This document shows, in pieces, positions 8,614 to 18,754 of a stretch of DNA of 41,549 nt. The number at the start of each line of letters is the position of its first letter. The first letter of the stretch is position 1. Location of the stretch: positions 1 to 41,549 of the forward strand of contig NZ_JALGYW010000033.1 of assembly GCF_023111095.1 (NCBI RefSeq). The letters run 5' to 3'. The notes below the pieces were generated by a model. The model saw only the letters and a program-made list of their open reading frames with translations. It ran no database searches and was not told where the DNA came from. The DNA is from Maribellus sp. YY47. GTDB lineage: Bacteria > Bacteroidota > Bacteroidia > Bacteroidales > Prolixibacteraceae. A program made the translations under genes and the position numbers.

Positions 8614-8646
8614 CTTGGATTTTTGGGATTACAAATTGTACTTTTG
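8614..8646 (+). promoter_or_regulatory. Candidate promoter of gpsA
   Basis: TACTTTTG at 8639-8646 is a perfect match to the Bacteroidota -7 element TAnnTTTG. CTTG at 8614-8617, 21 bases upstream, is a plausible but imperfect -33 element. The implied transcription start is about 12-15 bases ahead of the ATG at 8666. Confidence 0.5.
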
Positions 8647-8665
8647 CGCCAAAGGGAAATGAGAG

Positions 8666-9664
8666 ATGAATATTAAAACAGACAAGGTTGCCGTTATTGG
8701 AAGCGGCAGCTGGGCTACTGCCATTTCAAAAATGCTGTTGGAAAATGTGGGAGAGATAAACTGGTTTATCAGAAGGGAAGAAACCATCGAAGCCTTTCAA
8801 AAATACAGTCATAATCCGCGTTACTTAAGAGATGTGGAATTTGATACTTCCCGAATCAGCTTTTACAGCGACATCAATAAAATTACCGAAGAATCCGACA
8901 TTTTGGTACTCGCTATTCCGTCTGCTTTTTTGCCCGTCGTTTTTGAAGGATTAACAACCGATCTCAGCGAGAAATATATTCTTTCGGGAATTAAAGGAAT
9001 TGTTTCGGAGGAAAATCTGTTGGTTGTTGAATACCTGAACAAACATTTTGGCGTGGCACTCGATATGATGGGCGTTATTACCGGCCCATGTCATGCGGAG
9101 GAAGTAGCACTCGAAAAACTTTCGTACCTGACCATTGCCGGAATCGATGAAGAACGAACCGAAAAATTTGCGCAGCTGATTCAGAGCGAATACATTTTAA
9201 CTACCCTTTCGGACGATATCTGGGGCACCGAATATGCTTCTGTGCTGAAAAACGTGATTTCGATTGCAGCCGGAATTGCTCATGGTTTGCGTTACGGCGA
9301 CAATTTCCACGCAGTGCTTATATCACGTGCCATACAGGAAATGAAACGTTTTGTGGATGCCGTTCACCCCATCAACCGCGACATAAAAAGTCCGGCTTAC
9401 CTCGGCGACTTGCTGGTAACGGCCTACTCGCAGTTTAGCCGCAACCGCATGTTCGGGACAATGATCGGGAAAGGTTATTCGGTAAAAGCAGCCCAGCTGG
9501 AAATGAACATGATTGCTGAAGGCTACTACGGAGCGGCTTCGATCCATGCCATCAACCAAAAGTACAAAGTAAACATGCCCATTTCGGAGACGGTGTATGA
9601 AATTTTGTATGAAGGAGCTTCGTGTAAAAAAACATTCGAAAAGCTGACGGGCCAACTCGCATAG
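8666..9664 (+). CDS. gpsA: Glycerol-3-phosphate dehydrogenase [NAD(P)+]
   Basis: This cytoplasmic 332-residue enzyme interconverts dihydroxyacetone phosphate and sn-glycerol-3-phosphate, supplying the phospholipid backbone. The N-terminal Rossmann motif is GSGSWAT (residues 12-18). The family block GIKGIVSEEN lies near 108-117, and GPCHAEEV is near 140-147, where most relatives have GPSHAEE, so Cys replaces Ser. The catalytic lysine is Lys195 in SVLKNVISIAAG, and the C-terminal substrate site includes GDLLVTAYSQFSRNRMFG. The gene faces away from glpK. The neighbourhood links glycerol uptake, glycerol-3-phosphate synthesis and, downstream, a phosphatidyltransferase. Confidence 0.95.
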   Translation: MNIKTDKVAVIGSGSWATAISKMLLENVGEINWFIRREETIEAFQKYSHNPRYLRDVEFDTSRISFYSDINKITEESDILVLAIPSAFLPVVFEGLTTDLSEKYILSGIKGIVSEENLLVVEYLNKHFGVALDMMGVITGPCHAEEVALEKLSYLTIAGIDEERTEKFAQLIQSEYILTTLSDDIWGTEYASVLKNVISIAAGIAHGLRYGDNFHAVLISRAIQEMKRFVDAVHPINRDIKSPAYLGDLLVTAYSQFSRNRMFGTMIGKGYSVKAAQLEMNMIAEGYYGAASIHAINQKYKVNMPISETVYEILYEGASCKKTFEKLTGQLA

Positions 9665-9705
9665 CTATATTTTTTGTTTTTTCTGAAAGTCAATTTTGAA
9701 AATAA

Positions 9706-9737
9706 AATATCCAATAAAATCAGCGAAGTTGGATATT
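9706..9737. repeat. A/T-rich inverted repeat between convergent genes
   Basis: AATATCCAA and TTGGATATT are exact complements separated by 14 bases, in the 169-base gap between gpsA and the convergent phosphatidyltransferase gene. A T-rich stretch lies on the left side and an A-rich stretch on the right, so it may act as a weak bidirectional terminator. Confidence 0.3.
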
Positions 9738-9833
9738 GGATATTCTGCTTTAAAAAAATAAAAATAAATCCAGGACAGAAGTACACATCTTTACTTTCAT
9801 TTCTGTTGGAGGTTTCCTGAGATCAGGAATGCT

Positions 9834-10418
9834 TTATTTTGCAGTAACCGGAGTTTGTTTTAGCACCCAGTACAAGCCCTGGGCATTGGAACGCCGTTCC
9901 CTTAGCAAAAAAGTTATGGTAATCGTTTCCAACTCGGCAAGTATTCCAAATCCGATAGCAAAATAATAGTAAGCTTCCCAAAAACCGACGAAGAACCAGG
10001 TAAAAAACAAAAGTGCCTGGAGATAGCCGGTAACTTTAAAGGAATACAAATGATAACTGGAAAAGGTTTTGAATTTCCGAAAATGAACGGCCTGTGTCAT
10101 CAGCATCATCGCGATGAACAGGTATAAAATCCAGGCATTGCCGGTCAAGTCTGCCTTTTTAAAGGTCAACACTCCGGTAAATGCCAAAATGTAAGTGCCG
10201 TAATCGGCCAGCGAATCGAGCCGGGCGCCAAGTTTGGTCACCATGTTAAAGGTTCGGGCAATAAAGCCGTCCAGAAAATCGGTAAATAAATTGATGCACA
10301 GGAAAATGGCAAACCACTCTTCGTTTCCGGAAACCACCAGGAACATTACGAATGGAAAAACAATGATCCTGTAAAGACTTAAGGCATTGGGAATGTTCCA
10401 AACTTTTTCGCTGTTCAT
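9834..10418 (-). CDS. CDP-alcohol phosphatidyltransferase family protein
   Basis: This integral membrane enzyme of 194 residues has five to six hydrophobic segments. It carries the complete CDP-alcohol phosphotransferase signature D-x2-D-G-x2-A-R-x8-G-x3-D-x3-D. The signature residues are Asp47, Asp50, Gly51, Arg55, Gly64, Asp68 and Asp72, which bind the metals and the CDP-diacylglycerol. The N-terminus (WNIPNALSLYRIIVFP) is PgsA-like. The acceptor could be glycerol-3-phosphate (phosphatidylglycerophosphate synthesis) or another alcohol; sequence alone does not say. The shortness of the protein and the HLYSFKVTGYLQ region differ from E. coli PgsA, so I give no symbol. It faces gpsA and lies downstream of pgi beyond a terminator. 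Confidence 0.83.
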   Translation of the reverse strand: MNSEKVWNIPNALSLYRIIVFPFVMFLVVSGNEEWFAIFLCINLFTDFLDGFIARTFNMVTKLGARLDSLADYGTYILAFTGVLTFKKADLTGNAWILYLFIAMMLMTQAVHFRKFKTFSSYHLYSFKVTGYLQALLFFTWFFVGFWEAYYYFAIGFGILAELETITITFLLRERRSNAQGLYWVLKQTPVTAK

Positions 10419-10480
10419 ACAAATTGTATTTGGTTTTTCCTCGCATACGCCAAACCACGAAAATTTGTTCGAAAACGCAC

Positions 10481-10511
10481 AAAAAAAGACTGACTAAAAT
10501 CTTAGCCAGTC
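10481..10511 (-). terminator. Intrinsic terminator of pgi
   Basis: Read on the minus strand, GACTGGCTAA pairs with TTAGTCAGTC over ten bases with one G-U pair. Seven T residues follow immediately. It starts about 30 bases after the pgi stop codon. Confidence 0.75.
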
Positions 10512-10542
10512 CCTTTTATCGTGTATAATTTCGATGCGAAAA

Positions 10543-12273
<1,731 letters not shown>

Positions 12274-12334
12274 TTACTGCTACATACAGGCCCCGGCTTA
12301 CTGAAGGTTTAAAAATCAGTTTAAAATCAGCCGG

Positions 12335-12520
12335 TCAAGTTAAGCTCACCCACCACAATTGGAAGAGCATGGGCAATCTTCCTCCCTGCTGAATCTCTGT
12401 GGCACTCTGTGCTTTTCTCTCTGGTTTTATTCTGCGGTTTCTTTGACTTTTAACCACAGAGAACACTAAGTTTCTCAGAAAGGCACACGGAGTTTTACCC
12501 ATTTCTATATTCTGAAACAA
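12335..12520. repeat. Non-coding CTCTGTG-rich interspersed repeat-like block
   Basis: The block contains several near-copies of CTCTGTG, CACAGAG and CACACGGAG in both orientations. CTCTGTGG at 12395-12402 and CCACAGAG at 12454-12461 are exact complements, and ACTCTGTGC and GCACACGGAG flank them. It resembles, from memory, a type of interspersed repeat with CACAGAG units that recurs between genes in environmental Bacteroidota and other genomes. The one open frame across it is not protein-like. It lies between pgi and an EamA permease gene. Confidence 0.5.
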
Positions 12521-12605
12521 AAAGGAAGTTTGTCTCCCCCAATCAAAATTTCCGGAGTCACCCCGAATTCATTTTTCCTATCTTTATCACCTCAATTTTC
12601 ACCAA

Positions 12606-13511
12606 ATGAAATCAAACACCTACAAGGGCTATGTTTTTGCATTGGTTGCAACCCTGGCTTTTTCGAATGTATATATTTTCAGCAAAGCGGCGTTAAACGA
12701 GATTCCACTAGCGCAATTCGGAAGCCTGTGGTATTTTATTGTATCAGTTTCCTGTATGGCTTTTGCTCTTTTCAACAAGAAACTTAAGCAAGTGGCGCAC
12801 CTGACCCGCAAACAGGTAATAATTTTGTTGACGCTCGGCTTACTTGAAATTGCAACAACTACCTTGTTTTTCCTATCGATACATATCATTCCCGATCCAT
12901 CGGTTACTTCATTTCTCGGAAATATTTACCCCGTAATGGTAATGCTTGGCGGCATTTTTATTTTGCATGAGCGTTTTGGACCGATCGAAATACTGGGTGG
13001 TTTTCTGGCATTGGCGGGAGCCTTTGCCATAAGTTACAGTGGCGGAACTACGCTCGAAACACTTTTTATAAAAGGAACGGGAGTGGTATTTTTTAATGCC
13101 ATTTTTGCAACAACCGCCACACTTGTAGTAAAGGCTCACGTGCAAAAACTAAGTCCCGAACTGCTGAATTTAAACCGGGCTGTGTGGCTCTTTACTTTCT
13201 CCATTATTATGTTTTTCGTGATGGATGAATCAACCGTATTTTCGGCCGAAGCCATTAAGAATACCGCAATTGGCGCCGTTTTGGAATTTATTGCCATTTT
13301 AACGGTTTACTATTCTTTCCGGTATATTGAAGCATCGCGTTCATCGATCGTACAAAGCATGAAGGGGATTTTTGTCCTGCTCGGCGCCTTTCTGTTTTTT
13401 GGAACGCTACCGCTTCGTCATCAGTTAATCGGAGGATTTTTAACGGTTCTTGGCGTTTTAATTATGGCGCTGGCACAGGCCGGGGTTTTCAGGACAAAGA
13501 AAAAAGCTTAA
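12606..13511 (+). CDS. EamA/DMT-family transporter
   Basis: This inner-membrane protein of 301 residues has ten hydrophobic segments in two five-helix halves, the standard drug/metabolite transporter plan. Recognisable pieces are the N-terminal FSNVYIFSKAAL segment, the end of the first half (FLGNIYPVMVMLGGIFILHERFGPIEILGGFLALAGA), and the second-half equivalent (SIVQSMKGIFVLLGAFLFFGTLPLRHQLIGGFLTVLGVLIM). These are the paired EamA repeats. Substrates of such carriers are usually metabolites and cannot be predicted here. A TATCTTTA box at 12579-12586, 20 bases before the ATG, may be its -7 element. It is monocistronic. Confidence 0.88.
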   Translation: MKSNTYKGYVFALVATLAFSNVYIFSKAALNEIPLAQFGSLWYFIVSVSCMAFALFNKKLKQVAHLTRKQVIILLTLGLLEIATTTLFFLSIHIIPDPSVTSFLGNIYPVMVMLGGIFILHERFGPIEILGGFLALAGAFAISYSGGTTLETLFIKGTGVVFFNAIFATTATLVVKAHVQKLSPELLNLNRAVWLFTFSIIMFFVMDESTVFSAEAIKNTAIGAVLEFIAILTVYYSFRYIEASRSSIVQSMKGIFVLLGAFLFFGTLPLRHQLIGGFLTVLGVLIMALAQAGVFRTKKKA

Positions 13512-13537
13512 CACAATTTTGTTGCGAAAAGATGCAA

Positions 13538-13568
13538 TTTGAGAATAGCGCAATCTCAAACTATTCTC
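13538..13568 (+). other. Overlapping alternative hairpins after the EamA gene
   Basis: TTTGAGA (13538-13544) is complementary to TCTCAAA (13554-13560). The overlapping GAGAATAG (13541-13548) is complementary to CTATTCTC (13561-13568). The two hairpins share the left arm and cannot form together. Located 27 bases after the EamA stop, the region may be a terminator or RNA-stability element. Confidence 0.35.
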
Positions 13569-13606
13569 TCCGAAGTATCATGCATGTTGAAATTGAATAT
13601 TCTGCA

Positions 13607-13640
13607 ATAAAAAAACGGAAGAGTTAAAACTCTCCCGTTT
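13607..13640 (-). terminator. Intrinsic terminator of the susC-susD operon
   Basis: On the minus strand AAACGGGAGAGT pairs with ACTCTTCCGTTT over twelve bases (one G-U) around TTTA, followed by a T run. It lies about 30 bases beyond the SusD stop codon. The plus-strand EamA gene may use the same hairpin, with a poorer T tract. Confidence 0.75.
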
Positions 13641-13668
13641 CCATCACATATCAGTAATTAACTGAATT

Positions 13669-15258
13669 TTAATCATTTTGAACCATATTCGGGTTGGCAT
13701 TTAGTTCTCTTTGCGGAATTCTAAATATCCAACGGTCGTTCATACTTGGTTTATCTTCGTACATCCCTTCCAGATAAAGGTCTGGATTTGCACCCGATCC
13801 TGCAAGATCAAGCGTCTCATCGTTTCTAAGCATATCAAACCAACGGTGACCTTCCAGGAATAATTCAATCCTTCTTTGAGTCAGAATTTCATTCACAAGT
13901 GCCTGCCCGGTATTGGTTGATTTTGTATATCCTTCATCTCTTACGGAAACCAAATCATACAATACACTTTGAGCTTCTGCATCCTTCCCGCCCTGACGAG
14001 CCAAAGCTTCTGCCTCAATCAGATACATTTCAGCAGCGCGCATGTGAATTACATCCATCGGGGTGATTGTTGCACCATCAGATTGTTGCAATTTAATATG
14101 CAGGTAGGGAACCATATTGTGGGTACTTGAATTTCCAATAATCCCCCGATAAGTTTTTACTGCTGCATCGTATTCTTCTTTACTGGCATACCTTCCGGCG
14201 TTTTCTCCTTTATCCCAGGCAGAAAAAGTACTTGGGCAATCTTTCAGAATCAGGTCACGACGATAGTCAGTCTCCGACATCATATCGTACAACTTATGAT
14301 TCATAAATTTAGGATTACTCCTGTTCTGCGAACCGTTAAAATTGTTCGAAGTATAATAGAAATACGACCAAAAATAAGCCGTTTGATCCGTAATCACTTT
14401 GGATCCCCACATCCATTCAGGATTATCGACAGTATTAAATCCTGCCTTGAATTGCGCTTCACTCATTAAGGAGTATTCCTCCCTGGCTTCATTGGCATAT
14501 TTTGCTGCGTTGGCCCATTCTCCAATGGTTAAATATACCCTGGCAGCAATACCTTTAGCAACATCCACATTTAAATGAGAGATATCAGCCCTTGGCGATG
14601 CATCGGCAAAATGTGTAATTGCATCAGTAAGATCAGTCTTAATTTGATTATAAACTTCCGTTACTGTGTTGCGGGCTAATCCTTCGTACGGAGGTTCTGT
14701 TGCCAGCATAATCGGAACACCTAAATCGGTATCGGGATCTCCAATCATGTATGCTTTAGCAAAAAAACGTACCAGGTTAAAATGTGCCCATGCACGATAA
14801 GTATAAGCCTGCCCTAAAATATTGTGCAAGTCATCAGACATCTGCAGACTTTCGGCCGCGTTAATAATATTATTTGCAGAACCAATAATATTGTAATAGT
14901 ACCACCATGGATAGGTTACGTCGTTTGACGTGGCATCAGTATGAGAAGTCCATTGTGCAACAGTTCTGAACCAACCGTTTCCGGCAGCAGAGTGCAATGC
15001 ATCGCCTGCAGCAAACTCAGCCATCGGAATCATGTATTGTTCCCCGGCATAAAAGCGAATGATCTCCGGGTTTTGTGCGTACAGAGTACGGTGAATTCCG
15101 TTAATGGCCAGCATCATATTTTCGGTTGATCCCAGGGCAATATCAGTAGAAACTGCATCGGTAGGAACAGTCTGTAAAAAGTCATCGCTACATGAGCTTA
15201 ATCCGAGCACCATTGCCAAGACCAGCGAGTATACTAGATTTTTATATGTTGTTTTCAT
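13669..15258 (-). CDS. SusD/RagB-family outer-membrane nutrient-binding lipoprotein
   Basis: This 529-residue surface lipoprotein acts as the lid of a SusC-type TonB-dependent transporter. The N-terminal signal ends in a lipobox LSSC with Cys23 as the lipidation site. Acidic residues follow (SDDF), which fits the surface-export signal of Bacteroidota lipoproteins. Typical SusD stretches include YRAWAHFNLVRFFAKAY (TPR region), the RAAEMYLIEAEALARQG helix and the C-terminal LVNEILTQRRIELFLEGHRWFDMLRN. It is the second gene of a pair, 20 bases after SusC, with a terminator downstream. No glycoside hydrolase, protease or regulator is adjacent, so the ligand is unknown. Confidence 0.95.
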   Translation of the reverse strand: MKTTYKNLVYSLVLAMVLGLSSCSDDFLQTVPTDAVSTDIALGSTENMMLAINGIHRTLYAQNPEIIRFYAGEQYMIPMAEFAAGDALHSAAGNGWFRTVAQWTSHTDATSNDVTYPWWYYYNIIGSANNIINAAESLQMSDDLHNILGQAYTYRAWAHFNLVRFFAKAYMIGDPDTDLGVPIMLATEPPYEGLARNTVTEVYNQIKTDLTDAITHFADASPRADISHLNVDVAKGIAARVYLTIGEWANAAKYANEAREEYSLMSEAQFKAGFNTVDNPEWMWGSKVITDQTAYFWSYFYYTSNNFNGSQNRSNPKFMNHKLYDMMSETDYRRDLILKDCPSTFSAWDKGENAGRYASKEEYDAAVKTYRGIIGNSSTHNMVPYLHIKLQQSDGATITPMDVIHMRAAEMYLIEAEALARQGGKDAEAQSVLYDLVSVRDEGYTKSTNTGQALVNEILTQRRIELFLEGHRWFDMLRNDETLDLAGSGANPDLYLEGMYEDKPSMNDRWIFRIPQRELNANPNMVQND

Positions 15259-15278
15259 TGTAGTATATTTTCTGTTAA

Positions 15279-18200
15279 TTAAAACTGCAAGCTAAATCCC
15301 AGGATAAAAGACCTACTCGGAACATATGCCAATTCATCTTGCGTTCCCGAAAAGTTATAAATGGGGTTCATCCCTTTTCTTGCAGTAAACATGTAAAGAT
15401 TTTCTCCGGTTAGAAATACACTTAACTGCCCAAGGCCCCAATTATCCATAAGGGATTTTGGGAAATCGTAACTTAAAGTCACATTTCTAATGTTGAGATA
15501 ATTGGAAGAGATCAGGAAGAAATCAGATGTCGCATACAAGTTTGATTCGGAATACTGTAATCTCGGAAATTCAGTAACATCACCGGGATTCATCCAGGAA
15601 TCCTTAACATCAGGGTGGTACGACTCACCAACTGTTGAACTTAGCATTCCCTGATAGATAGCGTCGATCATTTTCCCGCCTAAAGAATAAGTAAAAAGTG
15701 TTCTTAAAGTCAGTCCTTTATAAGTAAAAGTGTTTCCGATTGATCCGAGAAGTTTTGGAATTGTGGAAGCCCCAACATAACCAAAACCTGCGTCATCGGC
15801 ATCTTTTGTTAATTCCGGGTCGCCGTTATCATCGAATGACAGCTCTGTCCCTATCACTTCTCCCTCGTCGTTGGTAACCTCTTTCCATACATGGAATCTT
15901 GTAGCTCCGTCTTCAGTATCCACATCATAGAATTTCCTCAGCCAGAAATCATACCTGGAATGCCCCTCCGACCATCTTTTGGTCCCATCAACAAATGGTT
16001 CGGGAATAGAGGTAATTTCATTTTTATTGGTAGATCCCATTAGATTCATGTTCCACCTAAAATCGCTTGTTCTGATAATATCGCCTTCAATATTTATCTC
16101 GAACCCCTGATTAAGCATGGCTGCAATGTTCCGTGGCTGCTCCATCAATCCCATTGATGGCGCCAAAGGCATTTCGTATAATAAATCATCTGATTTTCGA
16201 TTATACCATTCCACAGTACCACTGATTCTGTCAAATAATGCAAAATCTAAAGCAACATCGAAGGTTTTATTCACCTCCCAGGTTAGTGCCGCATTTCCAA
16301 CCGATGCCCAACGAAGACCTGGAGCAGACGCATTCGGATAGGTCTCATATAAAGCCTGATATCCATATTCTCCAATATTATCGTTACCAACTTCACCGTA
16401 AGAAGCTCTTAATTTTAAACTGTTGATCCAATCAGCACCATAAATGAACTGTTCCTGATCAATTCTCCAACTGGCTCCAACGGAATAGAAGTTCCCCCAT
16501 CTTACATCTTCGTGGAAAGCAGAAGATCCGTCTCTTCGATATGAACCATCGATATAATATTTATCTGCATAGTTATAATTCAGCCTTGCAAAATAACCTT
16601 CTGTTTTTTTCTTATCAGTCCAACCGGTATTATCGGCAGTATTTACAAAGTTATTTAGTTCATAAATACCCGTTACAATAAACTGGTTTTTAAAACTTTC
16701 CTGGCGTGTATAAGTTCGTGAGTAAGATTCGTGACCTAATAAAGCAGAGAAATTATGAACTTCATTTACCGTTTTTTCATAATTCAGCAATTGGTTCACG
16801 TTAACCGTAGTTCGCGTATATCTGTCTTCGGCCATCCTTGCCGTTGGAGCACCATCGCCAATCTCCGGATTATCAAATCTTTTGTAGTGGTAGTTTTGAA
16901 AATCGGCACCTAAATTAATAGTGGCAGTAAGTTCTTCTGTTACTTTAAACCGGGCAAACGTCCTGTTTCCCATTTCATTTCTTTTGAAATCCTCACTGTT
17001 CCAATTTAACTCTGCAATAGCATTTCTACCCGCGTTAATCGGCCTGGCATAAGTTCCACCGTCATCGTACTGTTTTTCTCCAGCTCCGTCCAAAATGTAA
17101 TCCCCTGTAGTTTGATCAAGCAGGTAAACAGGATAAATCGGAGCTGTCATCCTGGCATTTCTGAAAGGATTTGCATAAGTAGCCGACTCAGCAGAACCAA
17201 TATCACTATTGACGATTGTGGCATATACACTTCCACCAATTTGCAGCCAGTCCTTTACATCAAAGTCAATATTCAAGCGTGTATTAAAACGCTCATAATC
17301 CGACTTGATAATATAACCTCTTTCGTCCAGATAGCCCAACGAATAGAAATAGCTTGCCTTTTTACTTCCTCCGCTCAGACTTAAATCATAATTCTGTCTG
17401 TACCCTTGTTGCTTTGCTGCATCATACCAATCCAAATCGCGAAATCCAACTTTTGCTTTTGGATTTATTTTTCCTTCCGCAGTTAGTATCTGATCATTGG
17501 CTATCCCTAAAAATGGATTATACTTTAGTTGAGAATAAATATTTTCGTATGCATAACCTCTTGATTCTGCAATGCTATTGGCATTCCCCGACTGAAACCG
17601 ACTCTGAGCAAAAGCTTCAGCCTGGAGTACGTAATAATCCTGCGCATTAACCGCTTCATAGTTCGGAAGCGCCTGATTTATTATACCTGCCTGTGCTTTC
17701 AGGTTCACTTTCATTGATTCAACTCCTTTGCTTCCCTTTTTTGTGGTAATAATCAACACTCCGTTCGCAGCACGCGAACCATAAAGGGCAGTCGAAGCAG
17801 CATCTTTCAACACAGTCATAGAAGCAATATCGCCCGGATTAATACTTGAAAGTACACCTTCGTACTGAACGCCATCCAATACGATCAGCGGATCTGCCGA
17901 TGTGTTCAAAGTACCGATCCCCCGAATAACAATCGTAGGAGAACTACCTGGCTGACCAGAGCCGGCCGTTGTCTGAACTCCAGTGGTAGATCCGGTAAGA
18001 ATCTGACCAATAGAAGACACCGAGCGAGATTCGATCTCCTGTTCTCCAATTACAGCAGCCGAACCGGTTAACGATTCTTTCTTCGCCGTTCCGTACGCCA
18101 CTACCATTACCTCATCCAGGCCTAATATATCCGGTTTCATTTGAGCATTGATAACCGTTCCGGAAATAGACGTTTCTATCGTTTGCATCCCTACAAACGA

Positions 18201-18422
18201 GAAAATAAGATGTTTTGCATCGTCCGGAACATCCAGTTCGTAATAACCATCAATGTTCGTTACCGTACCTATGGTTGTTCCTTTAACCAGCACAGAAACT
18301 CCCGGAATGGAAGTTCCATCTTCCGAACTTGTGACAGTTCCGCTAATGGATTTTACCTGTGCGTTCCCAAAATGTATTCCCAGCAATAGAATACATACAA
18401 GCAACATTGCAAGTTTTTTCAT
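15279..18422 (-). CDS. SusC/RagA-family TonB-dependent outer-membrane transporter
   Basis: This 1047-residue TonB-dependent porin works with the SusD partner encoded 20 bases downstream. I start at the ATG at 18422, because it gives a clean signal peptide (MKKLAMLLVCILLLGIHFGNAQ); the frame extends 12 residues further upstream. Next comes a carboxypeptidase-regulatory-like domain (residues about 25-100), then the plug. The plug carries the SusC signature region GSRAANGVLIITTKKGSKG and the ISGTV/VVAYGT segment. A long beta-barrel follows, ending in a terminal Phe (ILGFSLQF) as required for outer-membrane assembly. The frame is intact. No extracytoplasmic-function sigma or anti-sigma gene is nearby. 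Confidence 0.95.
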   Translation of the reverse strand: MKKLAMLLVCILLLGIHFGNAQVKSISGTVTSSEDGTSIPGVSVLVKGTTIGTVTNIDGYYELDVPDDAKHLIFSFVGMQTIETSISGTVINAQMKPDILGLDEVMVVAYGTAKKESLTGSAAVIGEQEIESRSVSSIGQILTGSTTGVQTTAGSGQPGSSPTIVIRGIGTLNTSADPLIVLDGVQYEGVLSSINPGDIASMTVLKDAASTALYGSRAANGVLIITTKKGSKGVESMKVNLKAQAGIINQALPNYEAVNAQDYYVLQAEAFAQSRFQSGNANSIAESRGYAYENIYSQLKYNPFLGIANDQILTAEGKINPKAKVGFRDLDWYDAAKQQGYRQNYDLSLSGGSKKASYFYSLGYLDERGYIIKSDYERFNTRLNIDFDVKDWLQIGGSVYATIVNSDIGSAESATYANPFRNARMTAPIYPVYLLDQTTGDYILDGAGEKQYDDGGTYARPINAGRNAIAELNWNSEDFKRNEMGNRTFARFKVTEELTATINLGADFQNYHYKRFDNPEIGDGAPTARMAEDRYTRTTVNVNQLLNYEKTVNEVHNFSALLGHESYSRTYTRQESFKNQFIVTGIYELNNFVNTADNTGWTDKKKTEGYFARLNYNYADKYYIDGSYRRDGSSAFHEDVRWGNFYSVGASWRIDQEQFIYGADWINSLKLRASYGEVGNDNIGEYGYQALYETYPNASAPGLRWASVGNAALTWEVNKTFDVALDFALFDRISGTVEWYNRKSDDLLYEMPLAPSMGLMEQPRNIAAMLNQGFEINIEGDIIRTSDFRWNMNLMGSTNKNEITSIPEPFVDGTKRWSEGHSRYDFWLRKFYDVDTEDGATRFHVWKEVTNDEGEVIGTELSFDDNGDPELTKDADDAGFGYVGASTIPKLLGSIGNTFTYKGLTLRTLFTYSLGGKMIDAIYQGMLSSTVGESYHPDVKDSWMNPGDVTEFPRLQYSESNLYATSDFFLISSNYLNIRNVTLSYDFPKSLMDNWGLGQLSVFLTGENLYMFTARKGMNPIYNFSGTQDELAYVPSRSFILGFSLQF

Positions 18423-18754
18423 AAAAAAAGAATTTAAGTGAAAAATTAAGTTAAACACTCTCTTTAGTTGGCATCGCTAGTTTATGGTTTTTATTCTCAT
18501 CTTAGTACATATATCACTAAATACATACAATAGGTAAAGCACTCTTATTCCGGGTATTAATATAATATCTTTCCTTTAAAAAATATTACATTAATTAACA
18601 TTTCTATCATTTTTTCTTAATAATTCTTAAAATACCCTCAATTCCTTTAAAGTTGACTTGCTAACTGAAGCTAAAAGAATGAAACGGATCAATAACATAA
18701 TATGTATAGGAGACAGAGAATGGAAAGACACTCCTACTCAAATTTTTACTAGTT
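18423..18754. other. A/T-rich divergent intergenic region
   Basis: This 332-base spacer separates the minus-strand susC from the plus-strand ATP-grasp gene and must contain both promoters. It is strongly A/T-rich with several TAATATT-like runs. I find no clean TTTG-N19-TAnnTTTG pair for either direction. A short frame starting ATG at 18703 ends after 16 codons and looks fortuitous. Confidence 0.5.

Noticed and set aside
18703-18753. 16-codon frame upstream of the ATP-grasp gene
   Set aside because: It is short and basic, its composition is not distinctive, and it is not positioned to couple with the downstream start.
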